Positions 53,814-64,000 of a stretch of 64,000 bases of DNA are shown here, in pieces. The translations under genes were made by a program, and so were the position numbers. The notes under the pieces were generated by a model that was given only the letters and a program-made list of their open reading frames with translations, ran no database searches and was not told the origin of the DNA. Source of the stretch: Rhynchonema sp. JSB1_4 (taxonomy: Eukaryota > Nematoda > Chromadorea > Monhysterida > Xyalidae); the NCBI GenBank assembly GCA_030248065.1, contig JASAMV010004131.1, positions 1 to 64,000 of the forward strand, written 5' to 3'. How positions within the stretch are numbered: position 1 is the stretch's first letter; the number at the start of each line of letters is the position of its first letter.

Positions 53814-54104
53814 CTGCAGATTGCCCAGTCCGTGATAGGCAGCCCAGCCATCCGTAATGATTCGCGTGCCGGGTCGGATCCATTGAATGATCAGAGCGGT
53901 CAGCGTTTGAGCGTTGCGATTGGGAACCTGCTGCATCATGATGTTGTTGGTTCCTGAAAAACGATAAAGGAACATGCATGATGAGCTTCAAACATTGTTG
54001 TTTTATAGCACTGATGAGTGCTAACCACGTTCCACGCATCCAAAGACCCAGCCATGCCGATTGCGATCTGCGCCAACATGGTATTCAGATTCAGATTCAG
54101 AATT
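53814..54104 (-). pseudogene. Merlin/ISXO2-like DDE transposase fragment
   Basis: Two exons join in phase 1: about 54104-54026 (SEYHVGADRNRHGWVFGCVE) and 53953-53814 (TNNIMMQQVPNRNAQTLTAL, then IIQWIRPGTRIITDGWAAYH). The G-W-V-F-G-C-V-E-R strand and the ITDGWAAY motif with the second catalytic Asp are typical of the IS1595/ISXO2 fold used by Merlin elements. A TGA lies directly upstream of the readable frame. I find neither the first catalytic Asp nor the final N-T-I-E region, so the fragment should be inactive. It lies on the same strand directly after the protease exons, with no in-frame join. Confidence 0.65.
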
Positions 54105-54137
54105 TCATTCCTCAAATCTTCCGACTTAGGCACTCAC

Positions 54138-54834
<697 letters not shown>

Positions 54835-55389
54835 TTTCAGCTTGAAATTACTGTAATAGCAAACACAAACGCCTGTGGCTGGATGTCACGTGAGAAACTA
54901 ATACAGAGAAAGTCAGACACCGAAAAACACACAATGAGTGCATACGCGAGTGCATGAGTGACTGTTTGACTGATACCGTAACCCGTGTTCTTTTTTGTGT
55001 AATTGCCCTCATTCAATGTTGGCTACCAGACCGTGCCCGTGATGATAGTGATCTTTTATTGGAACTCAGAAATGCAAACCCAAACTGACTGGCATTTAGC
55101 ACCATATGTGCCCAAACGTGGTACATGTTGTACTGGGTGACTGTGTCACACGGTTCCCAAACTTTAATTCATAAACAATTCACAAATGGAACTGAAAATC
55201 GATGCAACAGGTCAATTATGTGAAATATAAATTATACTGTACAAATGCTTCATCCACTGATTATTTGAGGTCACATGATTCTTGCAAAATCAATTCACAA
55301 GTTTGCTGTTCTGAAAATAAACAGTTTCCATTATTAGGTGCACGTTAACCGTCAATCGCAACAGGCAAACCCTCGTATTTACCCAGTTT

Positions 55390-55680
55390 TACTGTTCCAG
55401 AATATTATGCCGACGGCAGAATATTCTGTAAGTAACTAAACTACGGCAGAATGTTCCGAAAGAAAGTTGTGACCTATTACAGAACAGTACGCCGTCGGCA
55501 GAATATTCTGTAAGTAACTAAACTACGGCAGAGTGTTCCGAAAGAAAGTTGCGACCTATTACAGAACAGTATGCCGACGGCAGAATATTCTGTAAGTAAC
55601 TAAACTGCGGCAGAATGTTCCGAAAGAAAGTTGCGACCTATTACAGAACAGTATGCCGACGGCAGAATATACTGGAATAG
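55390..55680. repeat. Right subterminal tandem repeats
   Basis: Three to four units of about 83 bp, inverted relative to 53395-53640: CGGCAGAATATTCTGTAAGT, AACTACGGCAGAATGTTCCG, AAAGAAAGTTGTGACCTATT. Confidence 0.85.
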
Positions 55681-55913
55681 AGGTCTGGGGTTTGTGGGTC
55701 GCGTTGTATCCAAGTGTCACTCAACCGATAACCCACATATATGCTTTAACACACGGCAGAATATTCTATAATAGATCCGGCGTAGTATTAAATAGTACGC
55801 CGTAAAATTTTTGAAAATTTGCTCCGGCAGAACGTTCTGTAAGAGCGCCCCCCCCCCCAGGTAGGTACGTCTGTTCCCCCTCCGAAAATAGTGGAGGGTA
55901 CGTCTGTTCCCCC

Positions 55914-56323
55914 CAGTGTAGTTCCTGGTCCGGCGCGGCGGTTAGTGTACCTACCCCTTTTTTCCGTGAGGCGGTTAGTGTACCTCCCTGGGGGGGGGAA
56001 GGGGGGGGGGGGAAGACCCAAAATCAGGAAAAAGTCACTTTTTGAGGTAGAAAATTTGACCTATTTTTACCCCTTTTTGGAAAAAATTCTTCAGAACAAG
56101 GGTATTTTGGCGACTTTTGAGAACATTGACCTAAAAATCACACATTTTAGGCCTAAAAATGCCCATTTTAGGCTTAAAAAGGGCCATTTTAGGCAAAAGT
56201 TGAGGCGGTTAGTGTACCTGACGCGGCGGTTAGTGTACTAGTGTACCTTGGTCGCGGCGGTTAGTGTACCTTAGGGGGGGGGGGGACCCCCCCCCCCCCC
56301 CCCCCCCCCCAGGAACTACACTG
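55914..56323. mobile_element. hAT-like MITE, family A, copy A3
   Basis: 410 bp, starts CAGTGTAGTTCCTGG, ends CCAGGAACTACACTG, perfect duplication GTTCCCCC (55906-55913, 56324-56331). It is inserted inside copy A6. Confidence 0.88.
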
Positions 56324-56599
56324 GTTCCCCCTCCGGACCAGGAACTACACTGAGTATGGGACTATGCTTAAGCACACCCAAAACGGGTGGATTTCCGTAA
56401 AATTAGTCAATCTTGCAAAAAATGGTAAAAAAAGCCAAAATTTTCAAATTTTTCTTGGGGAAACATGTTTATGTTTTTTATGATTCTGTTTCTGTGAAAC
56501 GGGCTCATTTGGGTCCCACAGAAAATGTGCATACACACTGCGCGAAGCGCAATTTTTGGAAATTTTTGGTCAAAAAGGCGCCTTTGGCTTAAAATATGA

Positions 56600-56860
56600 G
56601 CAATTCGCCGGCGCGGCGAGAAGCTCCAAATCTCCGGCCCGGCCCAGCCCGACGCAAAAGTTCAAAATCCCGACCCGGCCCGGCCCGATCCTAATCTCTG
56701 GAGCAGAGGTCGCAATCGGGCCGGCCCGAGCTCGGGCCGGGCCGGGCCGGGCCGGGCCGCGAATTTGGGCTTTTGGCTCGGGCCGGGCCGGGCCGGGCCG
56801 GAGATTTGGAGGGTCGGGCCGGGCCGGGCCGGGCACCCCGGCCCGAAGCTTCTGAAGTGA
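56600..56860. repeat. GC-rich repeat, family D
   Basis: GCAGAGGTCGCAATCGGGCC followed by GGGCCGGGCCGGGCC arrays and GGAGATTTGGAGGGTCGGGC. The preceding part is another, inverted partial copy. Arg/Pro/Gly/Ala-rich frames here are artefacts of the repeat. Confidence 0.65.
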
Positions 56861-57006
56861 CTTATTTTACTGAAAAAGTAGGGATTTTTTGTCAAAAATA
56901 CTAAAATTTCTGACGGATTCGGCAAGTAAGTGATCAGTACTGTCCAGTGGTGTTGCTACCCAGGCGGGGCGGCAACCTACTGTACCACCAAAAATTTGGG
57001 GTGGCA

Positions 57007-59111
57007 AAGGTTCGCTTAATATTCCATGGGATGAAATTCTTTATGGCCCATTTTCAGACCCTTTTTCTACCTGGGATGCTATTAAATTAGCATGCCAAAT
57101 GGCCATTAAAGAGTTTGTACCCATCTCACGCGTCTCCTCGACAACCGGGTATATGCCCGATTGGTCACCTCAGCTTTCCCGCCTACGTAGAACTGAGTCC
57201 CGTCTGCGCTCGCGCATGCATCGGGAACCTAATATCAACACCTATTATTCCCGTTGCAAAATCTCTCGCGTCATTCGCCGACGCAGGCGGGGCTGGGTCC
57301 ATAGGCGGGAACAGTCGTTGGTCACGAATCCAAGCCCAAAAAAGTTTTGGAGTTACATCAGACGAAAAATCAGCCCTAGGACTGATCTTCCTGATGTAAC
57401 TGACACCGATGGTGTGCTGCACACAGAGGACAAGGGCAAGGCCATCGCCTTCAACAAATATTTTGCCTCGGTCTTCAATTCCAACTTCGGAATTGCAGGC
57501 ACAACCCCTCTGTGTGCAGCTCATCCAGTCCCGGACATGGAGGAAATAGTCTGCTCACCCCCCATTCTCCTTCAGTTTTTTCGAAAATTACCAGCCAAAA
57601 CTACCCCCGGTCCTGACGGGATCCCTTCGGCCTTCTTGAAAAAGTTGGGCATCACCCTTGTGGACCAATACTCTTTCCTTTTTAACCAAATTCTCCACAC
57701 CGGAGTTGTTCCCGATGACTTCAAGTTGGCCGACGTGATCCCGATCCCCAAGGAAAAATTCCCAAAAAATGTCACTAAATATCGCCCCATTTCTCTTACA
57801 TCCTCCTCCTGCAAACTTTTGGAGACCTTTGTTAATTCAAAGGTCATGGCCCATCTTCAAAAACATAATTTATTATCTCCCTCCCAATTCGGTTTCATCC
57901 CTGGTCGCTCTGTAGAGGCTCAGCTATTGTGCTGCATGTCGCACTGGACAGCAGCGTTGGAGCGTGGGAACGCAGTGGACATCATTTACCTAGACAGCCA
58001 AAAGGCTTTCGACACTGTCCCCCACTCTGCGCTGCTGCAAAAACTGCAGCACTACGGTTTCCCCCGCCATTTACTCAATTGGGTATCTTCATACCTAAAT
58101 GGGCGGTCACAGCGGGTTCGGGTCGGGGACGCAGTCTCTGGGTGGATTCCGGTCACCTCCGGGGTCGCCCAGGGCAGTGTTTTCGGCCCGACCCTTTTTC
58201 TCATCTACATAAATGATGTTGTCAGTGTAGTACATCCAGGTACCTATCTGTATCTCTACGCTGATGATATCAAAATTTACAGGGAAATCCGTAGTGCTGC
58301 AGATCACAAAATCCTCCAGGGTGACATAAATGCGGTCATTAGTTGGCTCTCTGCAAATGGCATGGCTCTTGCCAGCCATAAGAGCGTCACAGTAAGGCTT
58401 GGGAATCGCCCCCAAGTCCCCCCTGTCTATTTTTGTGGGAATGAGCAGATTATTTCACCACCCCATGTCCGGGACTTGGGTGTCTTAATAGACCAACAAA
58501 ACTTAAAGTTTGAGTCACATATTGGTAAAATTGTGGCTGACGCCAGCAGAATGGAGAAGACCATCCGCCGAAACTTTCACAGTCGAAATCTCGACTTCCT
58601 CCGAAAACTTTATTTGGCCTATGTCCGCCCTTTACTGGAATTTTCCATGTCCATTTGGTCCCCTCAAAATGTCACTTTAGCTAAAAACGTTGAAAAAATT
58701 CAACGTCGGTACACTTACTATTTACCTGGCATGCAGACTCTGTCTTACCAACAGCGTTTGCATGCCCTAAATTTAGACCCCCTAATTTATCGCCGGACCG
58801 TGAACGATCTTGTGCTTCTGTACAAGGTCATTCACGGTCACATACCTGGGGTAACCAAGGAATCCTTCTTTCCATCTCGTGACACCGGCCGCCCAACCCG
58901 AGGGCACTCCCACAGTTTGTGTCGAGTCCATGGCGCGGGTGCGGACTTGTCCGGGTACTGGGCCTATCGTGTCGTGGACCTCTGGAACAGGCTACCAGAG
59001 GGCGTCGTCTCTGCTGCCTCAATTGCGGCCTTTAAAACTAAACTAAACTCACGTGGTCGAGACGTAGTTTCTTGCCACATTAACTCAAAATTTTCAGCCG
59101 TCGTTGACTGA
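57007..59111 (+). CDS. Reverse transcriptase ORF of the non-LTR element (partial, uninterrupted)
   Basis: The frame is open from 57008; the first Met at 57099 gives 670 aa, but translation upstream (IPWDEILYGPFSDPFSTWDA) shows that the true start is lost. Reverse transcriptase blocks are in order: TPGPDGIPSAFLKKLG, YRPISLTSSSCKLLE, FGFIPGRSVEAQL, VDIIYLDSQKAFDTVPHSAL, GVAQGSVFGPTLFLIYIND and the active-site YADDIKIY, then the thumb, LGVLIDQQNLKFESHI. The C-terminal region ends with DLWNRLPEGVVSAASIAAFK, typical of CR1/Rex1 and jockey-like elements. No endonuclease or RNase H domain is present. The lack of stops over 2.1 kb suggests recent insertion. Confidence 0.92.
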
Positions 59112-59391
59112 TCTCCTCAGTCACTGGGTTGCTGCTTTCAGATCATCATCAATATTTAAAACCGTATTCTCGTTCTCGTCATCCGTTGCTGAATTTGCCG
59201 TTGTTGTGTGTTGGTTGTGCTAGTTTGGCTCGTTTGGTTGGTCTCATCTCACCGGTGCGTTTCCATTGTCGTTTATTCATTCATGTTCACATTCTTTGTT
59301 ATTAACACTGTTTTATTTTAAGGGTTTTTCCGGATCTTGTGAAGGTCTTCGCGTAAGCTTGCAGATAAAATTTGAATTTGAATTTGAAAGG
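57007..59391 (+). mobile_element. 5'-truncated non-LTR (LINE) retrotransposon, CR1/Rex1-jockey type
   Basis: Insertion of about 2.4 kb inside family B5. The coding frame is already open at 57008, so the 5' end with the endonuclease is missing. The 3' UTR after 59111 ends in a short repeat TGAATTTGAATTTGAA, a usual CR1/jockey-group tail. GGCAA occurs at both junctions and may be the target duplication. Confidence 0.8.
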
Positions 59392-59767
59392 CAACCTACC
59401 TCCTACTGTACCGGCCGAGCAAGGGAGTGGGGGCGGATAAAAATTTTTAGGTCTAAATATTGATGAAAATGCGCTCTAAAACGCTCATTTCGGGCGTAGC
59501 GCGCGATTTTTCGCCTATTTTGAGTGAAAAATGCCGATTTTATGCCATTTTGAGCCAAAGATCGCAACTGATTGTACCAGCCGCCGGGCGGCGGCCTACC
59601 TACTGTTATGTAGTACCAAGATAGAGGGTCAACCTACCTACCTACTGTATGTACCTAGGGGGAACACCCCAGCCCCCACAACCTGCAACACCGCTGTTTT
59701 CAACCAAAAAAATAGGTTCAAAAAAATCGCAAAAATTATGACAAAAATTGGGTTAAAATCTGAGCCA

Positions 59768-60057
59768 AAAATTCGGGCCGGGCCGGGCCGGGCCGGAGAT
59801 TTGGGGGTTCGGGCCGGGCCGGGCCGGAGATTTGGGGGTACGGGTCGGGCCGGGCCGGGCCGGAGATTTGGGGGCTCGGGCCGGGCCGGGCCGGCCAAAC
59901 CCGGCCCGATTGCGACCTCTGCTCTGGAGGTCGCGGCCGGTCCGTCCCGGTCGGGCTCGATCTGGGGTCCCCCAAATCGTCGGCCCCGGCCCGAGGTTTT
60001 TTATCAGATTGCACCAGAGGTCGCAATCGGGCCGGATTTGGCCGGCCCGGCCCGGCC
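59768..60057. repeat. GC-rich repeat, family D, composite copy
   Basis: Arrays of GGGCCGGGCCGGAGATTTGG and GGCCCGATTGCGACCTCTGC, followed by a second inverted piece AGAGGTCGCAATCGGGCCGG at about 60014. The intervening CTCTGGAG matches the sequence beside other copies. Confidence 0.65.
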
Positions 60058-60313
60058 CACACTAAGCAGTGATAAATCAACATATTTTACCCAGTGACGT
60101 AGTTGGGGGGTGGGGTATGGGGGTATTACCTACCCCCCCAACTGCTAGGTAGCTTTCTTGCTCCGAAACCCATACCCTCAAACTGGCTAGCTAGCTTTCT
60201 TGCTCCGGTCATCAAGTTAAAAAAGTGTTGATTTTAGTGCCAACAGCCAACATGACCATTTCATGGGCCAAAATGGTCAAATTCGTTCAAATTTTCTCAC
60301 GCGTGCACAAACA

Positions 60314-60754
60314 TACCGTAAAAACCTAAATACAGCCCCCCCGGAATAGAGCCCCCCCCCGTAATACAGCCCCCCCAAAAAGGGGTCAGTGAATTAATAG
60401 AGCCCCCCTCCGGAATAGAGCCGCCCCCCCAAAGTAACATCCCCTATACAGTAGCGTATTAAGGCTTGATAGTGGTGCACAGGTACATTTGTGCACGTTT
60501 GTTGTTCGTTCAGAGCACATAATACGCCTCTTATTGACGAATAGACACGAATAAATGCAATTACAAGCGAAAAAACATCCTTTCAAACCTCTTTTTGGGG
60601 TTTTTAGGGGTATTTCTGGGAACAATTTTTCCGGTTTGGGTCAGTGAATTAATAGAAGCCCCCCCCCGGAATAGAGCCCCCCCGTAATAGAGCCCCCCCA
60701 AAATGGGGTCAGTGAGTTAATAGAGCCCCCCCTTCTATTTAGGTTTTTACGGTA
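60314..60754. mobile_element. Family C element with TACCGTAAAAACCTAAATA inverted ends
   Basis: 441 bp, starts TACCGTAAAAACCTAAATAC and ends TATTTAGGTTTTTACGGTA, an inverted pair of about 19 bp. The interior has repeated AATAGAGCCCCCC units and GGGGTCAGTGAATTAATAG. It is the most complete copy of the family seen at 1-985 and 14855-15068. Confidence 0.8.
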
Positions 60755-60896
60755 CGCATTTTATGGCTTATTTTAGCATAATTTCGATTCGACCAATTTT
60801 TATACCCCTGTTTTTGACTTCTGGACCAATGCCCATGCCCCCCAAATCGGGGTACCCGGCTAGCTAGCCAGCTTTCTTGTGCCTGACCCCTCCAGC

Positions 60897-61285
60897 CAGT
60901 GTAGTTCCTGGGGGGAGGGGGGTCCCCCCTCAAAGGTACACTAACCGCCGCGACCAAGGTACACTAGTACACTAACCGCCGCGCCAGGTACACTAACCGC
61001 CTCAATTTTTGTCCAAAATAGGCATTTTTAGGCCTAAAATGGGCATTTTTAGGCCCAAAATGGGTGATTTTTAGGTAGATGTTGTCAAAAATCGCCAATA
61101 TACCCTTTTTATGAAGAATTTTTTCCAAAAAGGGCAAAAAATCGGTCAAATTTTCCACCTCAAAAAGTGACTTTTTCCTGGATTTGGGTCTTTCCCCCCC
61201 CTTCCCCCCCAGGGAGGTACACTAACCGCCGCACGAAAAAAGGGGTAGGTACACTAACCGCCGCGCCGGACCAGGAACTACACTG
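60897..61285. mobile_element. hAT-like MITE, family A, copy A4 (inverted)
   Basis: 389 bp, CAGTGTAGTTCCTGG to CCAGGAACTACACTG, perfect duplication CCTCCAGC (60889-60896, 61286-61293). The interior is inverted relative to A1-A3. Confidence 0.88.
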
Positions 61286-61344
61286 CCTCCAGCTAGCTAG
61301 CTTTCTTGCTCGGACCAACTACATCACAGATCTTACCCCATTTT

Positions 61345-61410
61345 GAAATGAGCCAGTAAATTGCAAAATGAGCCAGTAGATTTTCCCAAATGAGCCAGTG
61401 GCTCATTTTT
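61345..61410. repeat. AAATGAGCCAGTAG module
   Basis: Three tandem-like copies of AATGAGCCAGT, matching in inverse orientation the module in CDK9 intron 3 at 2100-2240. Confidence 0.5.
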
Positions 61411-61419
61411 GAAAAAAAC

Positions 61420-62867
61420 CTGCCCCCACCGCCCACCCTAAGGAACACTAATTTCCCCGACCAAGGTGCACTAGTACAGTACACTAATTTCCCCTCCGTG
61501 TATACTAATTTCCCAAACTTTTGCCTAAAATAGGCATTTTTAGGCCTAAAATGGGCATTTTTAGGCAAAAAATGTGTGATTTTTACGTAAATGTTGTCAA
61601 AAGTCGCCAAAATAGCCTTTCTATGAAGATTTTTTTCCAAAAAGGGGCAAAAAATGGCTCAAATTTTCTGTCTCAAAAGTGACTTTTTCCTAAATTTGGG
61701 TCTCCCCTTTCCCCCCAGGGAGGTACTTAATTTTAGGGATCGGTGTCGGTCCCACGAAAAAACATGCCGACACCCACACCGACAGTTCAAATTTTTCCGA
61801 CACCGGCTTCGACTGTTTTTTTTTTCGTCGAAAACTTGCAATTTAGCGCAAAATTCGTGCCTTCGGGGGAATTATTGTGCTTTAAAGCGTTATTAGAGAG
61901 CTTAGAATGACTTCACACAAGGAAATTGCGCATGTCTGAAATTTCCTTGCCTATTTTCCATGGATAATAACTCGAAATAACAAAAAATTTTCTTGACATG
62001 ACAGTGGTCTTGGTTGGTGCACGGTGTGCTGGTATTTGTATTTGGAGGCTTGGACCATGAGTATAAAGTATGACGATGAAGCTGTCAAAATCGCTCTTGA
62101 GGTGTTTATCGTAATTGTTCCGAAGTTTCGCGCTAAGGTGCTGAAGCTATTTGGCCATGTATTTGTTGTCATTTACAAACGAAATATTTTTAATTTCGGC
62201 CCTTTCAAACGTCAGGACGCCATTTCCTAGAGCAAGTTACTCATTGACTGAAATTTCGTGTTTCTCGTTCGTTTGTTCCCTCTCTAATATATTTCATTGC
62301 ACTAAGTAACGGCTCGCTTGCAAAAGATAGGTGGTTGAATGCAAATAAAGTTTATTTTTTCAAAAGCGAAAATCTTGATCTGATTTCAGCGCAAATTGTA
62401 GGACGGGTTGAACGGGAAAACCGTGAAATTTGGGTGAAAAGCACTTTATTGGAATTGGATAAATTACCGAGGTTCTCAACCTGGTCACATCATGCAAGTA
62501 GCGATAATAGCCACCTGACTCGAAATTCAAGTGGCGATTTGGAAATCTCAAGTGGTGAAACCGCCACCTCAGGTGTACATTGAAAACCATGATGCAAAAA
62601 TAGTGAAACTTTTCATTTGGGAACGAAAATTTCAAGAAAAGTTAGCAGATTCGGTATAACCATGGGGTGAAAAAGTTACATACCGACACTACCGACACCT
62701 CAGAAAAACCGACACTTTTGGCCGCCGACACCGACACCGACATTAGTAGTGTCGGTACCGACACCGACCTTTTTCCGACACCGACGCCGATCCCTACTTA
62801 ATTTCCCCTCCGAAAAAGTAGGGAGGGACACTAATTTCCCCCCGGACCAGGAACTACACTGCCCCAT
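61420..62867. mobile_element. Family A copy (A5) interrupted by element E
   Basis: Family A core in inverted orientation (TTTTAGGCCTAAAATGGGCA near 61531, AAAAGTGACTTTTTCC near 61674). It resumes at 62797 and ends CCGGACCAGGAACTACACTG near 62862. The left end is eroded. Confidence 0.6.
61734..62796. mobile_element. 1.06 kb hAT-like element E with 8 bp duplication
   Basis: Starts TAGGGATCGGTGTCGGTCCC and ends GACACCGACGCCGATCCCTA, with perfect duplication CTTAATTT (61726-61733, 62797-62804). Subterminal regions are arrays of CCGACAC. The interior has only short frames with no transposase similarity. It is inserted in family A copy A5. Confidence 0.85.
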
Positions 62868-63328
62868 CTATCTATCGTCAGTACCCTGGCCAAGTACTAC
62901 TTTGAGCTCATTACTGGCTCGTTTGGCAAACCAGGGTAGTACTGGGGGGACCCCAAAACTCATCAATCTATTGTCATCGACAACACTTTTTGATTTCGTC
63001 TGCCTATCGTCAACCAGTTAGGGTCGACCCCCCCCCGCAGATTTCGGACTTGGGTTATCTATCTGTCGTCAACACATTTCGGGTTCGATTTTAAAATGGG
63101 GTAAAATATGTTGTTTTAGCACTACTTTAGTGTATTTCTGGTGCCTGTGCTAAACGCTAAAGAGGGTTATGGCCAAAAAATTGACAGTAATCGTGACATT
63201 TGCACCACGGATTACTAGGGTCATCGATTTTTTGCCTGTGGTCTGCGCAATGCAGTTTGTATCCCACTATGGATGGTTAAAAACCCGTGTTGCAGAATCG
63301 AACGATCAGCACGAGCATAATTTTAAAA
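62868..63328. other. Intergenic upstream of the last gene
   Basis: Contains several diverged CTATC(T/G)(A/G)TCGTCA motifs, about 60-130 bp apart, and a C-run at about 63029. No gene is supported; it probably includes the promoter of the gene starting at 63329. Confidence 0.4.
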
Positions 63329-63544
63329 ATGGCCGAACAACCGCCCCCTCTGCTTGATGAGGATGATGATGAAGACATTTTTGCGACACCAAAAGCCGTA
63401 TGTTTTTGTTTTCAAAATGCTCGGTTTTTTTTATTTTTTCCACATACTGCGCTTTTGTGCATCATAAAATCACGTAACATATGTTTCAGTCCACTGAGCC
63501 GAAAAAAGGAAAAGAAACGCCAACTATCGACCCATTTCTTGATG
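63329..63544 (+). CDS. Start of a gene with acidic N terminus, truncated by window end
   Basis: Exon 1 (63329-63397) encodes MAEQPPPLLDEDDDEDIFAT then PKA and ends in phase 0 at GCC|GTATGT. Exon 2 (63490-63544) follows TTTCAG and encodes STEPKKGKETPTIDPFLD, ending in phase 1 at GATG|GTTTGT. The acidic DEDDDEDIFA stretch resembles N termini of sorting nexins or the LFa-like motifs of WASH-complex FAM21, but it is too short to assign. Later exons lie beyond the window or in 63.7-64.0 kb, where I see only GC-rich repeat. Confidence 0.55.
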
Positions 63545-63759
63545 GTTTGTTTTGTTTTTGTTGCCTGTCATTCATTTCTCGGTTGTTGGTTGTTGCCTGC
63601 CCTCCTCATAGTTTATCTCTTTTTTGATGATAACAAATGTTATGAACACCGGTAGGGTCTGCTCTGCTGGACAGGGCATGCAATGCAGCAAAGCAATGCA
63701 GAGATGCCATATCGAATCGAATATGCTATAAATGAATAATATTTACTTCAGTGTTGCAG

Positions 63760-63965
63760 CAGGGGAGGTGCGTGTGTGGCCAGCCCCCGGTACCGGTGCA
63801 TATCTCACCTCGCCCTGTAGGTGCAGTAATTACCCCACAGCCCACAGGTGTCAATCGGGCCGTGTTTGTCGGGCCAGCCCCACACCTCCGACAACTTTGG
63901 GTCGGGAAGCCTGGCTCGGTCCGACCATGGTAAAACTCGGCGTGGCCCGGCTCGATTTTTTTTGG
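63760..63965. repeat. GC-rich repeat, probable family D relative
   Basis: GTGTCAATCGGGCCGTGTTT, GTCGGGCCAGCCC and TCGGTCCGACCATGG resemble diverged family D pieces (CGCAATCGGGCCG). The exact limits are unclear. Confidence 0.4.
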
Positions 63966-64000
63966 GCTGACTTCTGATGACTTTTTAGATGGTTCTGACA

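Larger units (their letters stand above)
56945..59696. mobile_element. Family B element interrupted by a retrotransposon (B5)
   Basis: CAGTGGTGTTGCTACCCAGG at 56945 starts an inverted family B copy. It resumes at about 59392 (GGCAACCTACCTCC...GGCGTAGCGCGCGATTTTTCG) and ends CAACACCGCTG at 59696. The non-LTR element occupies the middle. No clear target duplication of B5 itself was found. Confidence 0.65.

Noticed and set aside
56556..60097. ORFs rich in GRAGPGR / ARPGPARP
   Set aside because: Translations of the GGCCGGGCC repeat (family D), open on both strands because the repeat lacks A/T stops.

Overview
The window looks like nuclear DNA of a nematode. Genes are split by GT-AG introns of about 40 to 700 bp. 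Families typical of nematodes are present: ShKT-domain secreted proteins, an astacin metalloprotease with a C-terminal ShKT domain, and a MAB-20/Sema-2a semaphorin. Short arrays of the nematode telomere hexamer (TTAGGC)n also occur internally. The large repeat load and a retinoic-acid-receptor-like nuclear receptor argue against Caenorhabditis. A basal (enoplean) nematode is my inference, not something the sequence proves.

Layout. 1-1085: G/C-tract repeats. 1086-9664: two plus-strand housekeeping genes in tandem, CDK9 (P-TEFb kinase) and METTL13/eEF1A-KNMT (eEF1A methyltransferase), whose coding regions are 337 bp apart. 10165-14210: a small two-exon acidic protein whose intron holds two abutting 1.6 kb palindromic elements with TTAA duplications. 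14759-17364: TMEM50. 17.4-19.7 kb: gene remnants and three small TA-flanked MITEs. 19779-21186: ShKT protein (+). 21436-23537: astacin (-). 24281-28789: semaphorin 2a (-), 5' exon(s) not found. 28.8-43.2 kb: gene-poor, with a palindromic element and a minisatellite. 43284-47922: RAR-like nuclear receptor (+). 48577-49741: PDCD5 (-).

49.7-63 kb is a nested transposon landscape. At least two hAT-type MITE families have 13-15 bp TIRs and perfect 8 bp target duplications. A 2.6 kb TIR element carries a 5' fragment of a pepsin/cathepsin-D-like protease gene beside a Merlin/ISXO2-like transposase fragment. A 5'-truncated non-LTR retrotransposon keeps an uninterrupted RT frame. GC-rich repeats are scattered throughout. 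The last kilobase starts another plus-strand gene with an acidic N terminus.

Functionally, the conserved genes serve transcription elongation (CDK9), translation-factor methylation (METTL13), membrane trafficking (TMEM50), apoptosis or chaperone functions (PDCD5), axon and epidermal guidance (semaphorin) and extracellular proteolysis (astacin). Apart from the CDK9-METTL13 tandem I see no joint pathway. The most notable items are the RAR-like receptor, which lacks the retinoate-anchoring arginine and a canonical AF-2, and the TIR element that combines protease and transposase fragments and has GAANNTTC (heat-shock-element-like) arrays in its ends. Exon boundaries were assigned by eye from splice signals, phase and remembered family conservation; no alignment was run.
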